A stretch of DNA of 64,000 bases from Planctomycetota bacterium (GCA_029260755.1 JAJDCQ010000110.1:36492-100491); one strand, 5' to 3'; shown: positions 40,003 through 49,818, counted from the first letter of the stretch. A program made the numbers and translations. Notes: generated by a model from the letters alone, not told the origin.

Positions 40003-42599
40003 CGACCCGCCTGCCGCTCGACGACGAAACGCGCGCGGGCCACGTTTCCGGCCTCGTCGACCGCCTCGACCTCGACCGTGTTCGCGCCCTCCTCGAGCGA
40101 GATCTGCCGGCGGAACGCGCGCCTCCGGACGCCGGCCCGGCCGCCCGCGACGGTCACCTTGCAGCCGTCCTCGGACACGGTGCCCGTCACCGTCAGCCGG
40201 CGCTTCTCCACGACGTCCGGGATCGGGTCGAGCGCGATCACCGGCGGCTCGAGGTCCGGAGCGTCGCCGGACGGTCCGTAGATCCGCACCCGGCCCTCGG
40301 CGGCGACCGCAAGCAGGGCGCCATCCGGCGTCCAGGCTATCCGCACCGGGTCGCCCGGCGGCGACACGTCGAGGGCGTGCACCTCCCCGAAGCGCTCGGT
40401 CTCGTAGAAGCGGACCTTCCCGTCGCCCGGCGCGACCGCGAGGACGCCGCCGGCGGGCCCCCACGCGACCGCGGCGACGCGCTTGCGGCCCGGGTCGCGG
40501 GGGAGGCGCCGGAGCAGCGCGCCGGTCCGGGCGTCCCAGACCCGCGGCTCGTGGCACTCGGTCGCGATGAACCGGCCGTCGGGGCTCCAGGAGATCGTCC
40601 GCGCCTCCTCCTCCTGACGCACGAACGTGCAGATCAGCGAGCCGTCGTCGACCCGCCACACCTTCACGAGCCCGTCGTTCCCGCCCGAGGCGAGACGCGT
40701 GCCGTCGGGGCTCCAGGCGAGCCCGAGGACCGTGTTCTCGTGGCCGCGGAGCGTTCGCTCGATCTTGCCGTCGGCGAGCGTCCAGAGCTTGACGGTCGCC
40801 TGGTCGCTGCCCGTCGCGACGCGGGCGCCGTCCGGGCTGACGGCGAGGACCATCGGGAAGTCGCCGGCGCCGTCATCGACGCCAGTGAACGCGGGCTCCG
40901 TGCTCCGCGCGAGATCCCAGACGTGGAATCGTCCCGACCGCTCGCCGGTGACGAGCAACCCGGCCCGGTCGCGCCCCGCGGGGAAGTCGGCCTGGACGTT
41001 CCCCGAGTGTCCGGCGAGCTCCGCCATCAGGCGCGCCTTGCCGCTCGAGAACGAGTAGACGCGGGTGGTCCCGGCGGTCGTCCCGATCGCGAGGACGCGG
41101 CCATCCGCGCGCCAGGAGAAGCTCGCGCCGGCCTCGGGGATCGTGATCACGGCGCGGGCGGGGAGGACCGGACGAGCGCGCGGCGGCGCCTGGGCGAGCT
41201 CGGGCAGGGCGACGGCCTGGCCGACGGTGGGGGCGGGCTGGGGAGTCGGGGCCTCCGGATCGGGCTCGGCGGCGGCCGCAACGGCTGCTGGGTCGGCTTC
41301 GGCCTCGGGCACGGGCACGGGTACGGGCACGGGCACGGGCGCGGGCGCGGGCGCGGGCACAGGCACGGGCGCGGGCACGGGCACGGGCGCGGGCACGGGC
41401 ACGGACTCGACGTCTGGCGGCTCAGGCTCGGCAGTCGTCGCTTCGGGCGTCTCGTCGGCGGCCCGGAGGCGATTCGCGGCGGCGAGCTCGTTCTTCGCCG
41501 GCTCCTCGAGTTGCTCGGGCGGCTCCCCTCGTCTCGCGATGCCGACGAGGAGCAGCCCGAGGAGAAACGGCACCGCTACGGCGGCGATGAGGATCGGCGG
41601 CGGCCCGCCGCGCCCGGCCGGCGCCCTCAGGCGCTCACTCGGGCCGCGGGTTCGCTCGCTCGGCCGGCGGAGGCGCCGACTCGATCGCCGCTCGGGAGCC
41701 GGCGGGGGCGCGATCGAGGTCGGGTCCTTCAGTCCGGCGAGCACGTCATCCATCGAGGCTGGCCGACCGTCGGGATCGGCCTCGAGCATCCGCATCCCGA
41801 GCGTCGCCTCGGCCGCGGACAGCTCGGGTCGACGTTCCCCGATCGGGACGGGCCGCTCCTTCAGGATCTTGACCGCGAGCTCGACGGCGCGGCCGCGCCC
41901 GAACGGCGGGTCGCCCGCGAGCAGCTCGTACCAGAGCGCTCCGAGCGCGTAGACATCACTGCGTTCGTCGGTCGTTCCTCCCCGCACCTGCTCGGGCGGC
42001 ATGTACGCGGCCGTTCCGACGCCGGTGCCGGTGGCCGTCAGCTTCCCGGCCTCATCGTCGAGCTCGCGCGCGAGGTCGAAGTCCGCCAGGAAGAGACCGC
42101 CGTCGTTCGCGCAGAGGACGTTGCTCGGCTTGAGATCGCGGTGGATGACGCGCTGGCGATGCAGATAGCGAAGAGCGTCGGCGAGCGACGCGACGACCGA
42201 GCGCGCCTCGGTCGGATCGAGGCGTCCTTCGGCGGCCACGCGCTCGCCGAGCGTCCTCCCCTCGACGTAGGCCATCGCGATGTAGAGGTGCTCCCCGACG
42301 AGGCCGCCGTCGTAGACGCGCACGATGCCCGGGTGGACGAGGCGTGCGGCGATGGCGCACCCGCGCTGGAACCGGCCGACCGCCGCCTCGGAAAGCCCCC
42401 CGCGCGGCTGCAACACCTTCACCGCCGCGGGGAGCCCGGATACGAGGTGGCGCCCGAGGTAGACGCGGCCGAACCCACCCTGCCCGAGGAGACGCTCGAG
42501 GCGGTAGGAGCCGAGGATGATCCCGGAGAGATGGTCCTCGGAGGAGACCGCGCTCCGGAGGTCCTGAAGATCGCCCGACCCACTCGTGGAACCCGTCAC
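39999..42599 (-). CDS. Ser/Thr protein kinase with C-terminal WD40 propeller
   Basis: About 866 residues from the GTG at 42599; a TTG 12 codons earlier is possible and neither has a strong ribosome site. The kinase domain (about 31-290) shows GQGGFG at 39-44, K61, HRDLKPSN, DFDLA in place of the usual DFG-LA, and TAAYMPPEQ. A membrane segment near 335-355 is followed by a proline linker built from PVPAPVP repeats. Seven or so WD40-type repeats follow (SPDGARVATGSDQATVKLWT, SPDGTRLASGGNDGLVKVWR), then a final Ig-like domain. The DFD-for-DFG change affects the glycine after the magnesium-binding Asp, so activity is probable but not certain. Confidence 0.9.
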   Translation of the reverse strand: MTGSTSGSGDLQDLRSAVSSEDHLSGIILGSYRLERLLGQGGFGRVYLGRHLVSGLPAAVKVLQPRGGLSEAAVGRFQRGCAIAARLVHPGIVRVYDGGLVGEHLYIAMAYVEGRTLGERVAAEGRLDPTEARSVVASLADALRYLHRQRVIHRDLKPSNVLCANDGGLFLADFDLARELDDEAGKLTATGTGVGTAAYMPPEQVRGGTTDERSDVYALGALWYELLAGDPPFGRGRAVELAVKILKERPVPIGERRPELSAAEATLGMRMLEADPDGRPASMDDVLAGLKDPTSIAPPPAPERRSSRRLRRPSERTRGPSERLRAPAGRGGPPPILIAAVAVPFLLGLLLVGIARRGEPPEQLEEPAKNELAAANRLRAADETPEATTAEPEPPDVESVPVPAPVPVPAPVPVPAPAPAPVPVPVPVPVPEAEADPAAVAAAAEPDPEAPTPQPAPTVGQAVALPELAQAPPRARPVLPARAVITIPEAGASFSWRADGRVLAIGTTAGTTRVYSFSSGKARLMAELAGHSGNVQADFPAGRDRAGLLVTGERSGRFHVWDLARSTEPAFTGVDDGAGDFPMVLAVSPDGARVATGSDQATVKLWTLADGKIERTLRGHENTVLGLAWSPDGTRLASGGNDGLVKVWRVDDGSLICTFVRQEEEARTISWSPDGRFIATECHEPRVWDARTGALLRRLPRDPGRKRVAAVAWGPAGGVLAVAPGDGKVRFYETERFGEVHALDVSPPGDPVRIAWTPDGALLAVAAEGRVRIYGPSGDAPDLEPPVIALDPIPDVVEKRRLTVTGTVSEDGCKVTVAGGRAGVRRRAFRRQISLEEGANTVEVEAVDEAGNVARARFVVERQAGR
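41305..41404 (-). repeat. Hexamer-type tandem repeat encoding Pro-Val/Ala linker
   Basis: About 100 bases made almost entirely of GGGCAC and GGGCGC units on the plus strand. In the kinase gene this encodes PVPAPVPVPAPVPV-type residues between the membrane segment and the WD40 propeller. Such runs commonly vary in length between strains by slippage, and would change the reach of the sensor domain. In-frame multiples of six keep the gene open. Confidence 0.75.
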
Positions 42600-42716
42600 G
42601 ATGAGCAGAGTGGCAGCCGCGTCCCGGCGGCGCAAGAAACTGGCCTGACGGGCGTTGCCTCGTTCATTACCAGCGGAATCGAAAAGCGCGCGAACCGCGC
42701 GCCGCTAGTGAGTGCC

Positions 42717-43916
42717 TCAGTCGCCCTCGAGGACGCCCGCGAGGAACGGGGCGAGGTCCTCGATCCGGAGCAGGGCCGGGCCGCCGTCCTTCCGGGCCGC
42801 GGCCGCCGCGAGGCGGGCGCTTCGCTCGTCGAGCGCGACGACGAAGTCCGTCTCGGCATCGACGCGGTCGACGACGTCCGCGCCGAGATGACCGAGCCGC
42901 TCGACGAGGGCCGCCCGATCGGGCGCGCCGGTCGGGCCGAGGAGCGCGACCTTCGTCCGCGCGCCGCGCGTGAAGAACGGGCTCGCGATCGGGGCGCCCT
43001 TCTCGAGGTCGACCGAGCCGGCCTGCGCGCGGTGGATCTCGACGCTCGAGAGGCCGTCGCCGACCTCGTCGACGACCAGAACCGCGGCGAGCGTCTTCTC
43101 GCCCTCGGGGCCGGCCCGCCACGTCGCGAACCGCATCCCGCGATGAAGCCCGTGCTTCTCGCCGAGATCGATCCAGGCGTAGCCGGCATCCTCGGGGAGG
43201 ACGATCCGGCCGTCCGCCTCGCCGAAGCGGTCGGTCGTGACCGCGCGCCATCCCATGTGCGCGGTCTCGGGCGCCTCGGCCACGACCCGCACCGTCGCGA
43301 CGGCCGGCTTCGACCCGGTCATCACGACGCGCGCGATCGCCGGCTTCGACTCGGCGACCGCGACCTTCGCGACGACCGGCTCCGTCTCGACGACGCGGAC
43401 GACGGTCTGCTCGACGGCGAGCGGCTCCGACCGCTCCGACCGCCAGATGACGACGCCCTTCGGCCCGCCGGACGTGCCGGCGATCGCGACCTTGGGCCGC
43501 GGCTGCGAGAGCACCGACTGCGACTTCGCGCGGACCGGGCGCGCCTCGGCGAGGGTCGGCGCGGACGATCGCGCGGCCGGCTCCGAAGCGCTCGGCGCCG
43601 AGGCGGCGGGGCGGGCTTCCTGGCCGGCGAGCTCCCGGAGCATCAGCGAGCGCTCCGCCTCGAGCTGCGCCACCTCCCGCTGAAGCGCGGCGTTGTCCTC
43701 GTTGGCCCTGGCGAGAGCCTCGTGGAGGCGCGCCTGCTCGAGCATGTGGGCGCGATCGAGCGCTGGAATCGTCGGCGCCTCGACCGGCGGCAGCTCCTCG
43801 TAGGTGAGCAGCTCCTCCTCCTCGGAGACCTCCAGCGATTCGGTCGACGCGCAGGCGATCGAGCCGAGGGGGAAGGCGAGGACGAGGGCGAGAGCCAGGG
43901 CGTCGGTCGATCTCAT
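42717..43916 (-). CDS. Exported coiled-coil protein with BRCT-like C-terminus
   Basis: 399 residues. The start at 43916 gives a signal sequence (LALALVLAFPLGSIAC) with a cysteine where a lipoprotein site could lie, although the S-I-A-C match is imperfect. A coiled coil follows at about 55-100. A central region has three near-repeats of the type V-V-x-x-S-K-P-A-I/V-A-x-V. Next is an envelope-type beta module (YAWIDLGEKHGLHRGMRFAT) of a kind I have seen in planctomycete exported proteins. The last 75 residues (KVALLGPTGAPDRAALVERL through TDFVVALD) have the strand-helix order and tail of a BRCT domain, odd in an exported protein. No function is known. Confidence 0.8.
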   Translation of the reverse strand: MRSTDALALALVLAFPLGSIACASTESLEVSEEEELLTYEELPPVEAPTIPALDRAHMLEQARLHEALARANEDNAALQREVAQLEAERSLMLRELAGQEARPAASAPSASEPAARSSAPTLAEARPVRAKSQSVLSQPRPKVAIAGTSGGPKGVVIWRSERSEPLAVEQTVVRVVETEPVVAKVAVAESKPAIARVVMTGSKPAVATVRVVAEAPETAHMGWRAVTTDRFGEADGRIVLPEDAGYAWIDLGEKHGLHRGMRFATWRAGPEGEKTLAAVLVVDEVGDGLSSVEIHRAQAGSVDLEKGAPIASPFFTRGARTKVALLGPTGAPDRAALVERLGHLGADVVDRVDAETDFVVALDERSARLAAAAARKDGGPALLRIEDLAPFLAGVLEGD

Positions 43917-44106
43917 GGCGCGCTCCGAGGTCAGCGGTCGAGCGATGATGCCGGGCGGACGGAGGCGTTGGCAACCCTGCACTCGAGATGAGGGTGCCCC
44001 GTACCATCTCCAATCATTGCACGCCGGCCGGGGCCGGATGGATCCCGGCGGCACTCAACCAAAGCGGGTGACTGCACTTGAGCCAATCGCCGCCCCTCCC
44101 CTCGAC

Positions 44107-45453
44107 TCACGACCTCAGGTCGTAGGCCTTGATCTTGTTGTAGAGGGTCTTGAGCGAGATCCCGAGCTCCTCGCTCGTCTTCGCCTTGTTCCCCTCGTTC
44201 CGGGCGAGCGCCGCGATGATCTCGAGGCGCTCGGTCTCCTTGAGCGACCGGAAGCCCGATCGATCCGACGACGCGCCGGCGCCATCGAGGACGCGCAGCC
44301 CGTCGAAGTACTCGAGCACGTCGGCGCCGCGGATGACGGGGCCGTCGGTGAGGATGAGGAGGCGCTCGACGATGTTCTGGAGCTCGCGCACGTTCCCCGG
44401 CCAGCGATAGCCCTGGAGGAGCGCGATCGCGTCGGGCTCGAGGCGCCGCGGCTCGCCGTCGCTCGCCCGTCCGCGGAGGAAGTGCTCGACCAGCTCGGGG
44501 ATGTCCTCGGGTCGCTCGCGGAGCGGAGGGACGGTCACGTGGATCGTCTGGAGACGGTAGAAGAGGTCCTCCCGGAAGCGCCCCTCGGCCGCCTCCTCCC
44601 GGAGCCGGCGGTTCGTCGCCGCGATCACCCGGACCGTCACCGAGAGGAGCTCGTCCCCGCCGAGCCGCCGCAGCTCGCCGAACTGGAGGAAGCGCAGGAG
44701 GCGCACCTGCGCCTCGAGCGGCAGCTCGCCGATCTCGTCGAGGAAGACGGTGCCGCCGTCCGCCTGCTCGAACAGCCCGTGCTTGCGCCGGTCGGCGCCG
44801 GTGAAGGCGCCCTTCTCGTGACCGAAGAGCTCCGAGAGGAGGAGCGACTCCTGGAGCGCCCCGCAGTTCACGACGACGAGGGGCCGGTCCGCGAGCGCGC
44901 TCCCGAGGTGCAGTCGACGGGCGAGGAGCTCCTTGCCGGTTCCGCTCTCGCCCTCGATCAGCACGCTCGCGTCCGACGGCGCGGCCTTGTCGATGATCCG
45001 GAGGGTGCGCTCCATCGCGGCGCTGCGGGTCACGAACGCCGGGGGGCCCGGCGCGCGGCTCGCCTCGTCGGCGGTCCCGCGGCGTCGAGCGGCCGCGCGC
45101 GCGACCAGCAGCTCGAGCTCGGCCAGGCGGCACGGCTTCGTCAGGTAGTCGAACGCGCCGAGCTTCATCGCCTCGACCACGCTCTCGATCGAGCCGTGGG
45201 CGGTCAGGACGATCACCTCGACGGAGCTCCCGGCCCGCCGGGCCTCGCGGAGGACGTCGAGCCCCTCCATCCCGGGCATCTTGAGGTCGAGGAGGAGCAC
45301 GTCGAACGGCTCCTCGCGGAGCCGCTTCAGCGCCTCGTCCCCGCGCCCGGCCTCGGCGATCTCGAGCCCCGCCCGGCCCAGCTCCTTCCGGAGGAGCTTG
45401 CGGAGGCTCGCCTCGTCGTCGGCGATGAGGACGCGGATCGGCTCGTCGGTCAT
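44107..45453 (-). CDS. NtrC-family sigma54 response regulator
   Basis: 448 residues, ATG inside ATGA overlapping the upstream sensor kinase stop. Receiver domain 1-120 with acidic pair D12/D13, phosphoacceptor D56 in LLLDLKMPG and K in YLTKPC. The AAA+ domain has GESGTGKE, the GAFTGA sigma54 contact loop, GGTVFLDEIGE and an RxxG-type sensor region. A C-terminal Fis helix-turn-helix is present (NEGNKAKTSEELGISLKTLY). Phosphorylation by the coupled sensor should drive ring assembly and activation of sigma54 promoters, whose location is unknown. Confidence 0.94.
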   Translation of the reverse strand: MTDEPIRVLIADDEASLRKLLRKELGRAGLEIAEAGRGDEALKRLREEPFDVLLLDLKMPGMEGLDVLREARRAGSSVEVIVLTAHGSIESVVEAMKLGAFDYLTKPCRLAELELLVARAAARRRGTADEASRAPGPPAFVTRSAAMERTLRIIDKAAPSDASVLIEGESGTGKELLARRLHLGSALADRPLVVVNCGALQESLLLSELFGHEKGAFTGADRRKHGLFEQADGGTVFLDEIGELPLEAQVRLLRFLQFGELRRLGGDELLSVTVRVIAATNRRLREEAAEGRFREDLFYRLQTIHVTVPPLRERPEDIPELVEHFLRGRASDGEPRRLEPDAIALLQGYRWPGNVRELQNIVERLLILTDGPVIRGADVLEYFDGLRVLDGAGASSDRSGFRSLKETERLEIIAALARNEGNKAKTSEELGISLKTLYNKIKAYDLRS

Positions 45454-47045
45454 GCGGTCGTCTCCTGCGCGCGCGCGCTCGGGGCGAGGCCGGCCACGGC
45501 GGGCTCCGCCGGGACGGGAAGCCGGATCGTCACCGTCGCTCCGGTCCCCGGTCCGTCGCTCCCGACCGAGATCGCCCCGTCGAGGCTCTCGATGATCGCC
45601 TGCGAGATCGAGAGGCCGAGGCCCGTTCCGGCCCCCGGCTCCTTGGTCGTGAAGAACGGCGAGAGGACCTGCTCGAGGTCCTCGGCCGCGATGCCCGCGC
45701 CGTCGTCGTGACAGCGGAGCACGATCGTCCGCCCGGCGTCCCCGTCCTTCTCGACCGCCGTCGTCCAGGTGACGCGGCCCCCCTCCGCGGGGAGGGCGTC
45801 GACGGCGTTGTCGGTCACGTTGAAGAGCACCTGGAGGAGCTTGCCCGGATCGCCGGTGAGGGTCGGGAGATCCTCGTCGGGCGGGAGGTCGAGGACGAGC
45901 TCGTGCGATGCACGTCGCTCGCGGAGCTTCATCACCGAGGCGACCGTCCGGAGGACCGCGTTGACGTGGACGGGCCCCGTCCGCGGCCGACCGTCCTGAC
46001 GCGCGAACGTGAGGAGGTCCGCCGTGATCCCCTTCGCCCGGAAGGCCTCGTCCCGGATGATCTCGAGGTAGTCGCGGAAGTCGTCCGCGTCCGCGTCCGA
46101 GGGCGCCGCCGCCGAGACGCTCGGGCCGCCCTCCGGCGCGGAGACCCGCCGGAGCAGGCCCTCGGACGCCGTCGCGATCGAGGCGAGCGGGTTGTTGATC
46201 TCGTGCGCGATCCCGGTGGCGAGGGTGCCGAGCCAGGCGAGCCGCTTCTGCCCCATGAGGGTCTCGGTCCGCTCGGCGACGCGGCGCTCGAGCGTCTCGG
46301 TCAGCTCGGCGAGGGCGGCGTTCGCGGCGAGGAGCTCCTCGGTGCGCGTCCGGATGATCCGATCTCCCCGCCGGAACACGAGGAACAGGACGAAGACGGT
46401 GAGCAGCATCGACGCCGCCGACACGGCCGCGACGCGGACCGACGCGGCGCGGACGTCCGCGGCGATCCGTTCGGCGTTCTGGTAGGTCTCGATCACGCCG
46501 GTGATCCGGCCCTGCCCGTCGCGGACCGGGACGTAGGTCTCGAGGAGCGGCACCTCGAGCGCGCCGCCGGCATCGAGCGGGCTCGCCCGGTCCACCATGT
46601 TGGAGCTGACCTTGCCCGCGCGAGCGCGGTCGTAGTAGGGGTTCTCGGCGATCTGGTGGCCGACGTGCTCCGGCACCGTCGAGTAGGTGATCCGCCCCTG
46701 GAGGTCGAAGAAGTAGATGCGCTCGACGCCGAAGCCGCCGCCCGCGCGCCGGACGATCCGATCGAGGGCGGCCTGCTGCTCGGCGTCGTCGAGGTCGACG
46801 TAGCCTCGGTCGCGCATCGTCGGCACGACGAAGTCCGACTGGACCTGGCGATGGACGTGGCCGACCAGCATGACCGCGAACCCCTCGGCCTGCTCGATCA
46901 CGTCGCGCCGCGTCTCGCGCGCGAACAGCATGCCGACGATCGTCGTGACGACCGCCAGGGTCACCACGCTCGCGGTGACGAAGTAGCGGAGGAGGCCGAA
47001 CTCCCGGCGAGGGATCGGGGGCGTCGTCGGGGGCGTCGTCGTCAT
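45450..47045 (-). CDS. Membrane sensor histidine kinase (Cache-type periplasmic domain)
   Basis: 531 residues, ATG inside ATGA overlapping the upstream membrane glycosyltransferase-like gene. Two membrane segments (about 22-44 and 208-228) flank a periplasmic domain of about 160 residues with the features of a single Cache sensor (FGVERIYFFDLQGRI and VPVRDGQGRITGVIET). A coiled coil leads to the H-box GIAHEINNPLASI, N-box NVTDNAVDAL, G1 DDGAGIAAED, F-box SPFFTTKEPG and G2 GTGLGLSIS. Sensor and regulator are cotranscribed and probably specific partners. The ligand is unknown; Cache domains often bind small organic molecules. Confidence 0.93.
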   Translation of the reverse strand: MTTTPPTTPPIPRREFGLLRYFVTASVVTLAVVTTIVGMLFARETRRDVIEQAEGFAVMLVGHVHRQVQSDFVVPTMRDRGYVDLDDAEQQAALDRIVRRAGGGFGVERIYFFDLQGRITYSTVPEHVGHQIAENPYYDRARAGKVSSNMVDRASPLDAGGALEVPLLETYVPVRDGQGRITGVIETYQNAERIAADVRAASVRVAAVSAASMLLTVFVLFLVFRRGDRIIRTRTEELLAANAALAELTETLERRVAERTETLMGQKRLAWLGTLATGIAHEINNPLASIATASEGLLRRVSAPEGGPSVSAAAPSDADADDFRDYLEIIRDEAFRAKGITADLLTFARQDGRPRTGPVHVNAVLRTVASVMKLRERRASHELVLDLPPDEDLPTLTGDPGKLLQVLFNVTDNAVDALPAEGGRVTWTTAVEKDGDAGRTIVLRCHDDGAGIAAEDLEQVLSPFFTTKEPGAGTGLGLSISQAIIESLDGAISVGSDGPGTGATVTIRLPVPAEPAVAGLAPSARAQETTA

Positions 47046-48622
47046 CGCACCCTCTCGAGCAGGACCACGCTCGCCTCCGGCCCGTCGAGCGCCTCGCTCC
47101 GGGCGAAGCGCGCGACGACTCGCCAACGAGAAGACGGCCGATCGCCCACGACCTCGTTCGTCGCGAGCACCCGACCGGGCGGCACCCAGCGGCCGTGGAG
47201 CGCGGCCTCGAGCGCCGCCTCGTCCGGCACCGCCGCTCGATCCACGCGAGCGGCGTGCCAGTCGAGCACGCGAATCGTCGCGGGGGCGCCGAAGACGACC
47301 GACGACGGCGAGAGTCGCGCCGACGCCCAGCGAGCCAGGGCGACCCGCGCCGCCGGCGCGTCGCGCTGCTCCCGCGCGAGGTCGAGGCCGTGGCCCCCCG
47401 CCGGGAGGACGAACCCGAGGACGATCGCGAGCGCGAGGCCGCGCCGGGGCCATCGCCCGCGCTCCGGTCGCGCCCCCCGCGGACGCTGGCCGCGCGGCCC
47501 GATCAGGATCGCCGCGACGCCGGCGCCGGCGAGCGCGGCGAGCGGGACGAGGAGCGGCAGGACGTGGCGCGGCCGCTCGAGGTTCTGCGCCGCCAACGCC
47601 CAGAGCACCCAGGGGACGACGAGCCAGAGGAGAAGACGCCCGGGCGCGGGCGCGCCGACGCCCTCGCTCGCCGCCGGGTCGACCAGGGCGCGGTCCGGCG
47701 CGCGGCGCCCGAGCCTCCGGAGCGCCGAGACGCCGAGGGCGACCGCCGCGAGGGTCGGCAGGATCGTCCACGCCGGCCGCCCGGGACCGACGAGACCGAG
47801 CCCGACCGTCCCCAGCCCGTGGAGGAGGCGACCGGGACGGCCCAGCGGCGAGGCGTCGGTCAGGGCCGAGCCGCCCCAGCGGCCGAAGTGACCGCCGATG
47901 AAGCCCGCGCCGACGCCGACGTAGCGGGCGAGGCCGACCGACGCCACGAGCGGAACGAGCCAGGCGGCCACCCCGAGCCCGAGCCCGGCGAGCGCCCGCC
48001 CCGGCCGCGCCGCGCCGAGGAGCCCGATCGCCACGGGCGCGAGCGAGGGACGCAGCCCGAGGCCGGCCCCGAGGACGAGCCCGGCGCCGAGCGACCGACC
48101 CCGGGCGAGGAGCGCCGCGGCGACGGCGAACGCCGCGACGCCGGGGGCGTCCGAGAGGGCGCGCGTCCCGAGGGTCCACGCGAGCGGGCTCGCGAGCCAG
48201 ATCAGACCGGCGGCGAGGCCGGCGGCGCCGAGGCCCCGGGCGACGCGGCGCGGTGAATCGGGAGCCGGCGCTCCGGCGGCCGGGGGTGGGGCGAAGCTGC
48301 CGGCGATCGACCGGGCGAGGTCGGCGACGGCGACGGCGGCGACGATGGATGCGATCGCGGCGAGCAGCCCGAGCGCCCGCGCCTCGTCGCCGGCGACCGG
48401 GAGGAGGACGCGCGCCGCCAGGATCAGGAGCGGATACCCCGGGAAGTGGGGACGATCGGCCTCGAGGTCGAAGTCGGTCACGCCGAGGGCGAGGTCGACC
48501 TCGTCCCGACCGTCGAGGCGGGGCACGACGAACGGGATGCGCGCGAGGAGGCCGACGGCGACGAGGAAGGCCGCGCCGCCCCACCAGGCGAGGCTCCCGC
48601 GGTGGCGGTCGCTCAGAACCAC
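47042..48622 (-). CDS. GT39-like polytopic membrane protein (glycosyltransferase C superfamily)
   Basis: About 526 residues from the GTG at 48622, which overlaps the upstream barrel gene's stop by 10 bases; a later CTG at the stop is the alternative. About 10 hydrophobic segments are visible. The first loop has RLDGRDEVDLALGVTDFDLE, an acidic pattern in the place where GT39/GT83 (PMT and ArnT-like) enzymes carry their catalytic Asp. The following HFPGYPLL motif fits the same superfamily. These enzymes transfer a sugar from a polyprenyl phosphate carrier to extracytoplasmic acceptors. The C-terminal soluble 120 residues are not recognised. The acceptor is unknown. Confidence 0.8.
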   Translation of the reverse strand: MVLSDRHRGSLAWWGGAAFLVAVGLLARIPFVVPRLDGRDEVDLALGVTDFDLEADRPHFPGYPLLILAARVLLPVAGDEARALGLLAAIASIVAAVAVADLARSIAGSFAPPPAAGAPAPDSPRRVARGLGAAGLAAGLIWLASPLAWTLGTRALSDAPGVAAFAVAAALLARGRSLGAGLVLGAGLGLRPSLAPVAIGLLGAARPGRALAGLGLGVAAWLVPLVASVGLARYVGVGAGFIGGHFGRWGGSALTDASPLGRPGRLLHGLGTVGLGLVGPGRPAWTILPTLAAVALGVSALRRLGRRAPDRALVDPAASEGVGAPAPGRLLLWLVVPWVLWALAAQNLERPRHVLPLLVPLAALAGAGVAAILIGPRGQRPRGARPERGRWPRRGLALAIVLGFVLPAGGHGLDLAREQRDAPAARVALARWASARLSPSSVVFGAPATIRVLDWHAARVDRAAVPDEAALEAALHGRWVPPGRVLATNEVVGDRPSSRWRVVARFARSEALDGPEASVVLLERVR

Positions 48623-49818
48623 GCGCCGACCTCGATGAAGAACAGATCGTTGTCGATCTCGGAGCCTCCCCGTTCGAACGCCCACTGATACTCGAGCTTG
48701 ACGAAGAAGTGCTCGACCGGAGACCACCCGAGCCCGGCGCTCAGCCGGTCGACGTCGAGATGGTCCCGGACCCGGCTGTCGCCGTCGATGCCGTCGATCC
48801 GGAGCGAGCCCTCGAGCCAGTCGATCGCGAAGACCTCGGGCTCCCATCGGTAGACGAGGGTGACGTAGTAGCCCCAGCGGTGGAACGACCCTCCGTTGAG
48901 CCGCTCCTCCTCGACGTTGCCCAGGACGTACTCGGCGACGAGGCGGAAGCCGCCCACCTCCGCCCGGAGATCGACCCCGAAGAGATGGAGGAGGCGACGG
49001 GCATCGTCGTCGTGACGCCCGACGTATCCGCTCGCGCCGATCTCGAGGCCGGGGCGCAGGACGGCACCGAGGCGGCCGGCGACGGCCTTGTCGTCGTTGT
49101 TGTCGCGGACGATGTTCGTCTCGAGGGTGGGCCGGTCGTCGCGCTCGGGGCCGCGGAGGCCGTTGACGACGGCGAGCTCCCATCGGAGCCCGAAGCCGCT
49201 CTCGGTGTCGAGCCGCCCCTTCACGAAGACCCCGAGGTCGCCGTAGGTCCCGGGAAAGACCCGCCGGAACGGCGCCGGGCGGTCGATCAGCGGATTCCGG
49301 TTCGGGGCGTAGTAGAAGCGCTCGACGCCGAACGGGACGTAGTTGATCCCGACCGAGACGGTGAGGAGCTTCTCGACCGCCTCCCACTCGAGGACGGCGA
49401 GGTCGAGCTCGATCTCGCCGCCGTCCTCGCCGACGTACTCGACCTCGGTCTTGACCCACAGATCGTCGGTGATCCGGAGGCCGAGGAAGATCGCGATCGA
49501 AGAGAGGCTGAAGGTGTGCCCGGTGACGCCGTCGACCGTCCGCTCGTCCGACTTCGGATAGAAGGCGGAGATGAGGCTCCCGCGCCCGTGGAGCTCCCAC
49601 CACGGATCCTCGTCGAGGTCGACCTCGTCGATGTCGAAGCCATCGTCGCCGAGCTCGAAGCCGCCAGAGCCGTCGCCGTCGGCGGACGGGTCGAGCCCGA
49701 GCTGGATCCCGTCGTCCGGCGCCTCGGCCCCGGCCTCGCCGTCATCCCCGCGCGCGGCCGACGCCCCGGCGAAGAGGCCGAGGAGCACCAGAGTGACGAT
49801 CGGGCCCGCGCGGCCCAT
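48613..49818 (-). CDS. Outer-membrane beta-barrel (porin-like) protein
   Basis: 401 residues. The ATG at 49818 shares its first base with the preceding stop (TGATG). Signal peptide to about residue 24 (ending in SAARG), then a very acidic stretch (DDGFDIDEVDLDEDPWWELH). The rest consists of about 16 alternating amphipathic strands such as KTEVEYVGEDGG, DLGVFVKGRLD and RWGYYVTLVYRW, ending with a terminal aromatic (GAWF), the usual barrel insertion signal. This fits a porin or phosphate-selective-porin-like channel. The acidic N-terminal region could bind cations. Its partners in the operon are a small exported protein and a lipid-linked glycosyltransferase-like protein. Confidence 0.85.
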   Translation of the reverse strand: MGRAGPIVTLVLLGLFAGASAARGDDGEAGAEAPDDGIQLGLDPSADGDGSGGFELGDDGFDIDEVDLDEDPWWELHGRGSLISAFYPKSDERTVDGVTGHTFSLSSIAIFLGLRITDDLWVKTEVEYVGEDGGEIELDLAVLEWEAVEKLLTVSVGINYVPFGVERFYYAPNRNPLIDRPAPFRRVFPGTYGDLGVFVKGRLDTESGFGLRWELAVVNGLRGPERDDRPTLETNIVRDNNDDKAVAGRLGAVLRPGLEIGASGYVGRHDDDARRLLHLFGVDLRAEVGGFRLVAEYVLGNVEEERLNGGSFHRWGYYVTLVYRWEPEVFAIDWLEGSLRIDGIDGDSRVRDHLDVDRLSAGLGWSPVEHFFVKLEYQWAFERGGSEIDNDLFFIEVGAWF

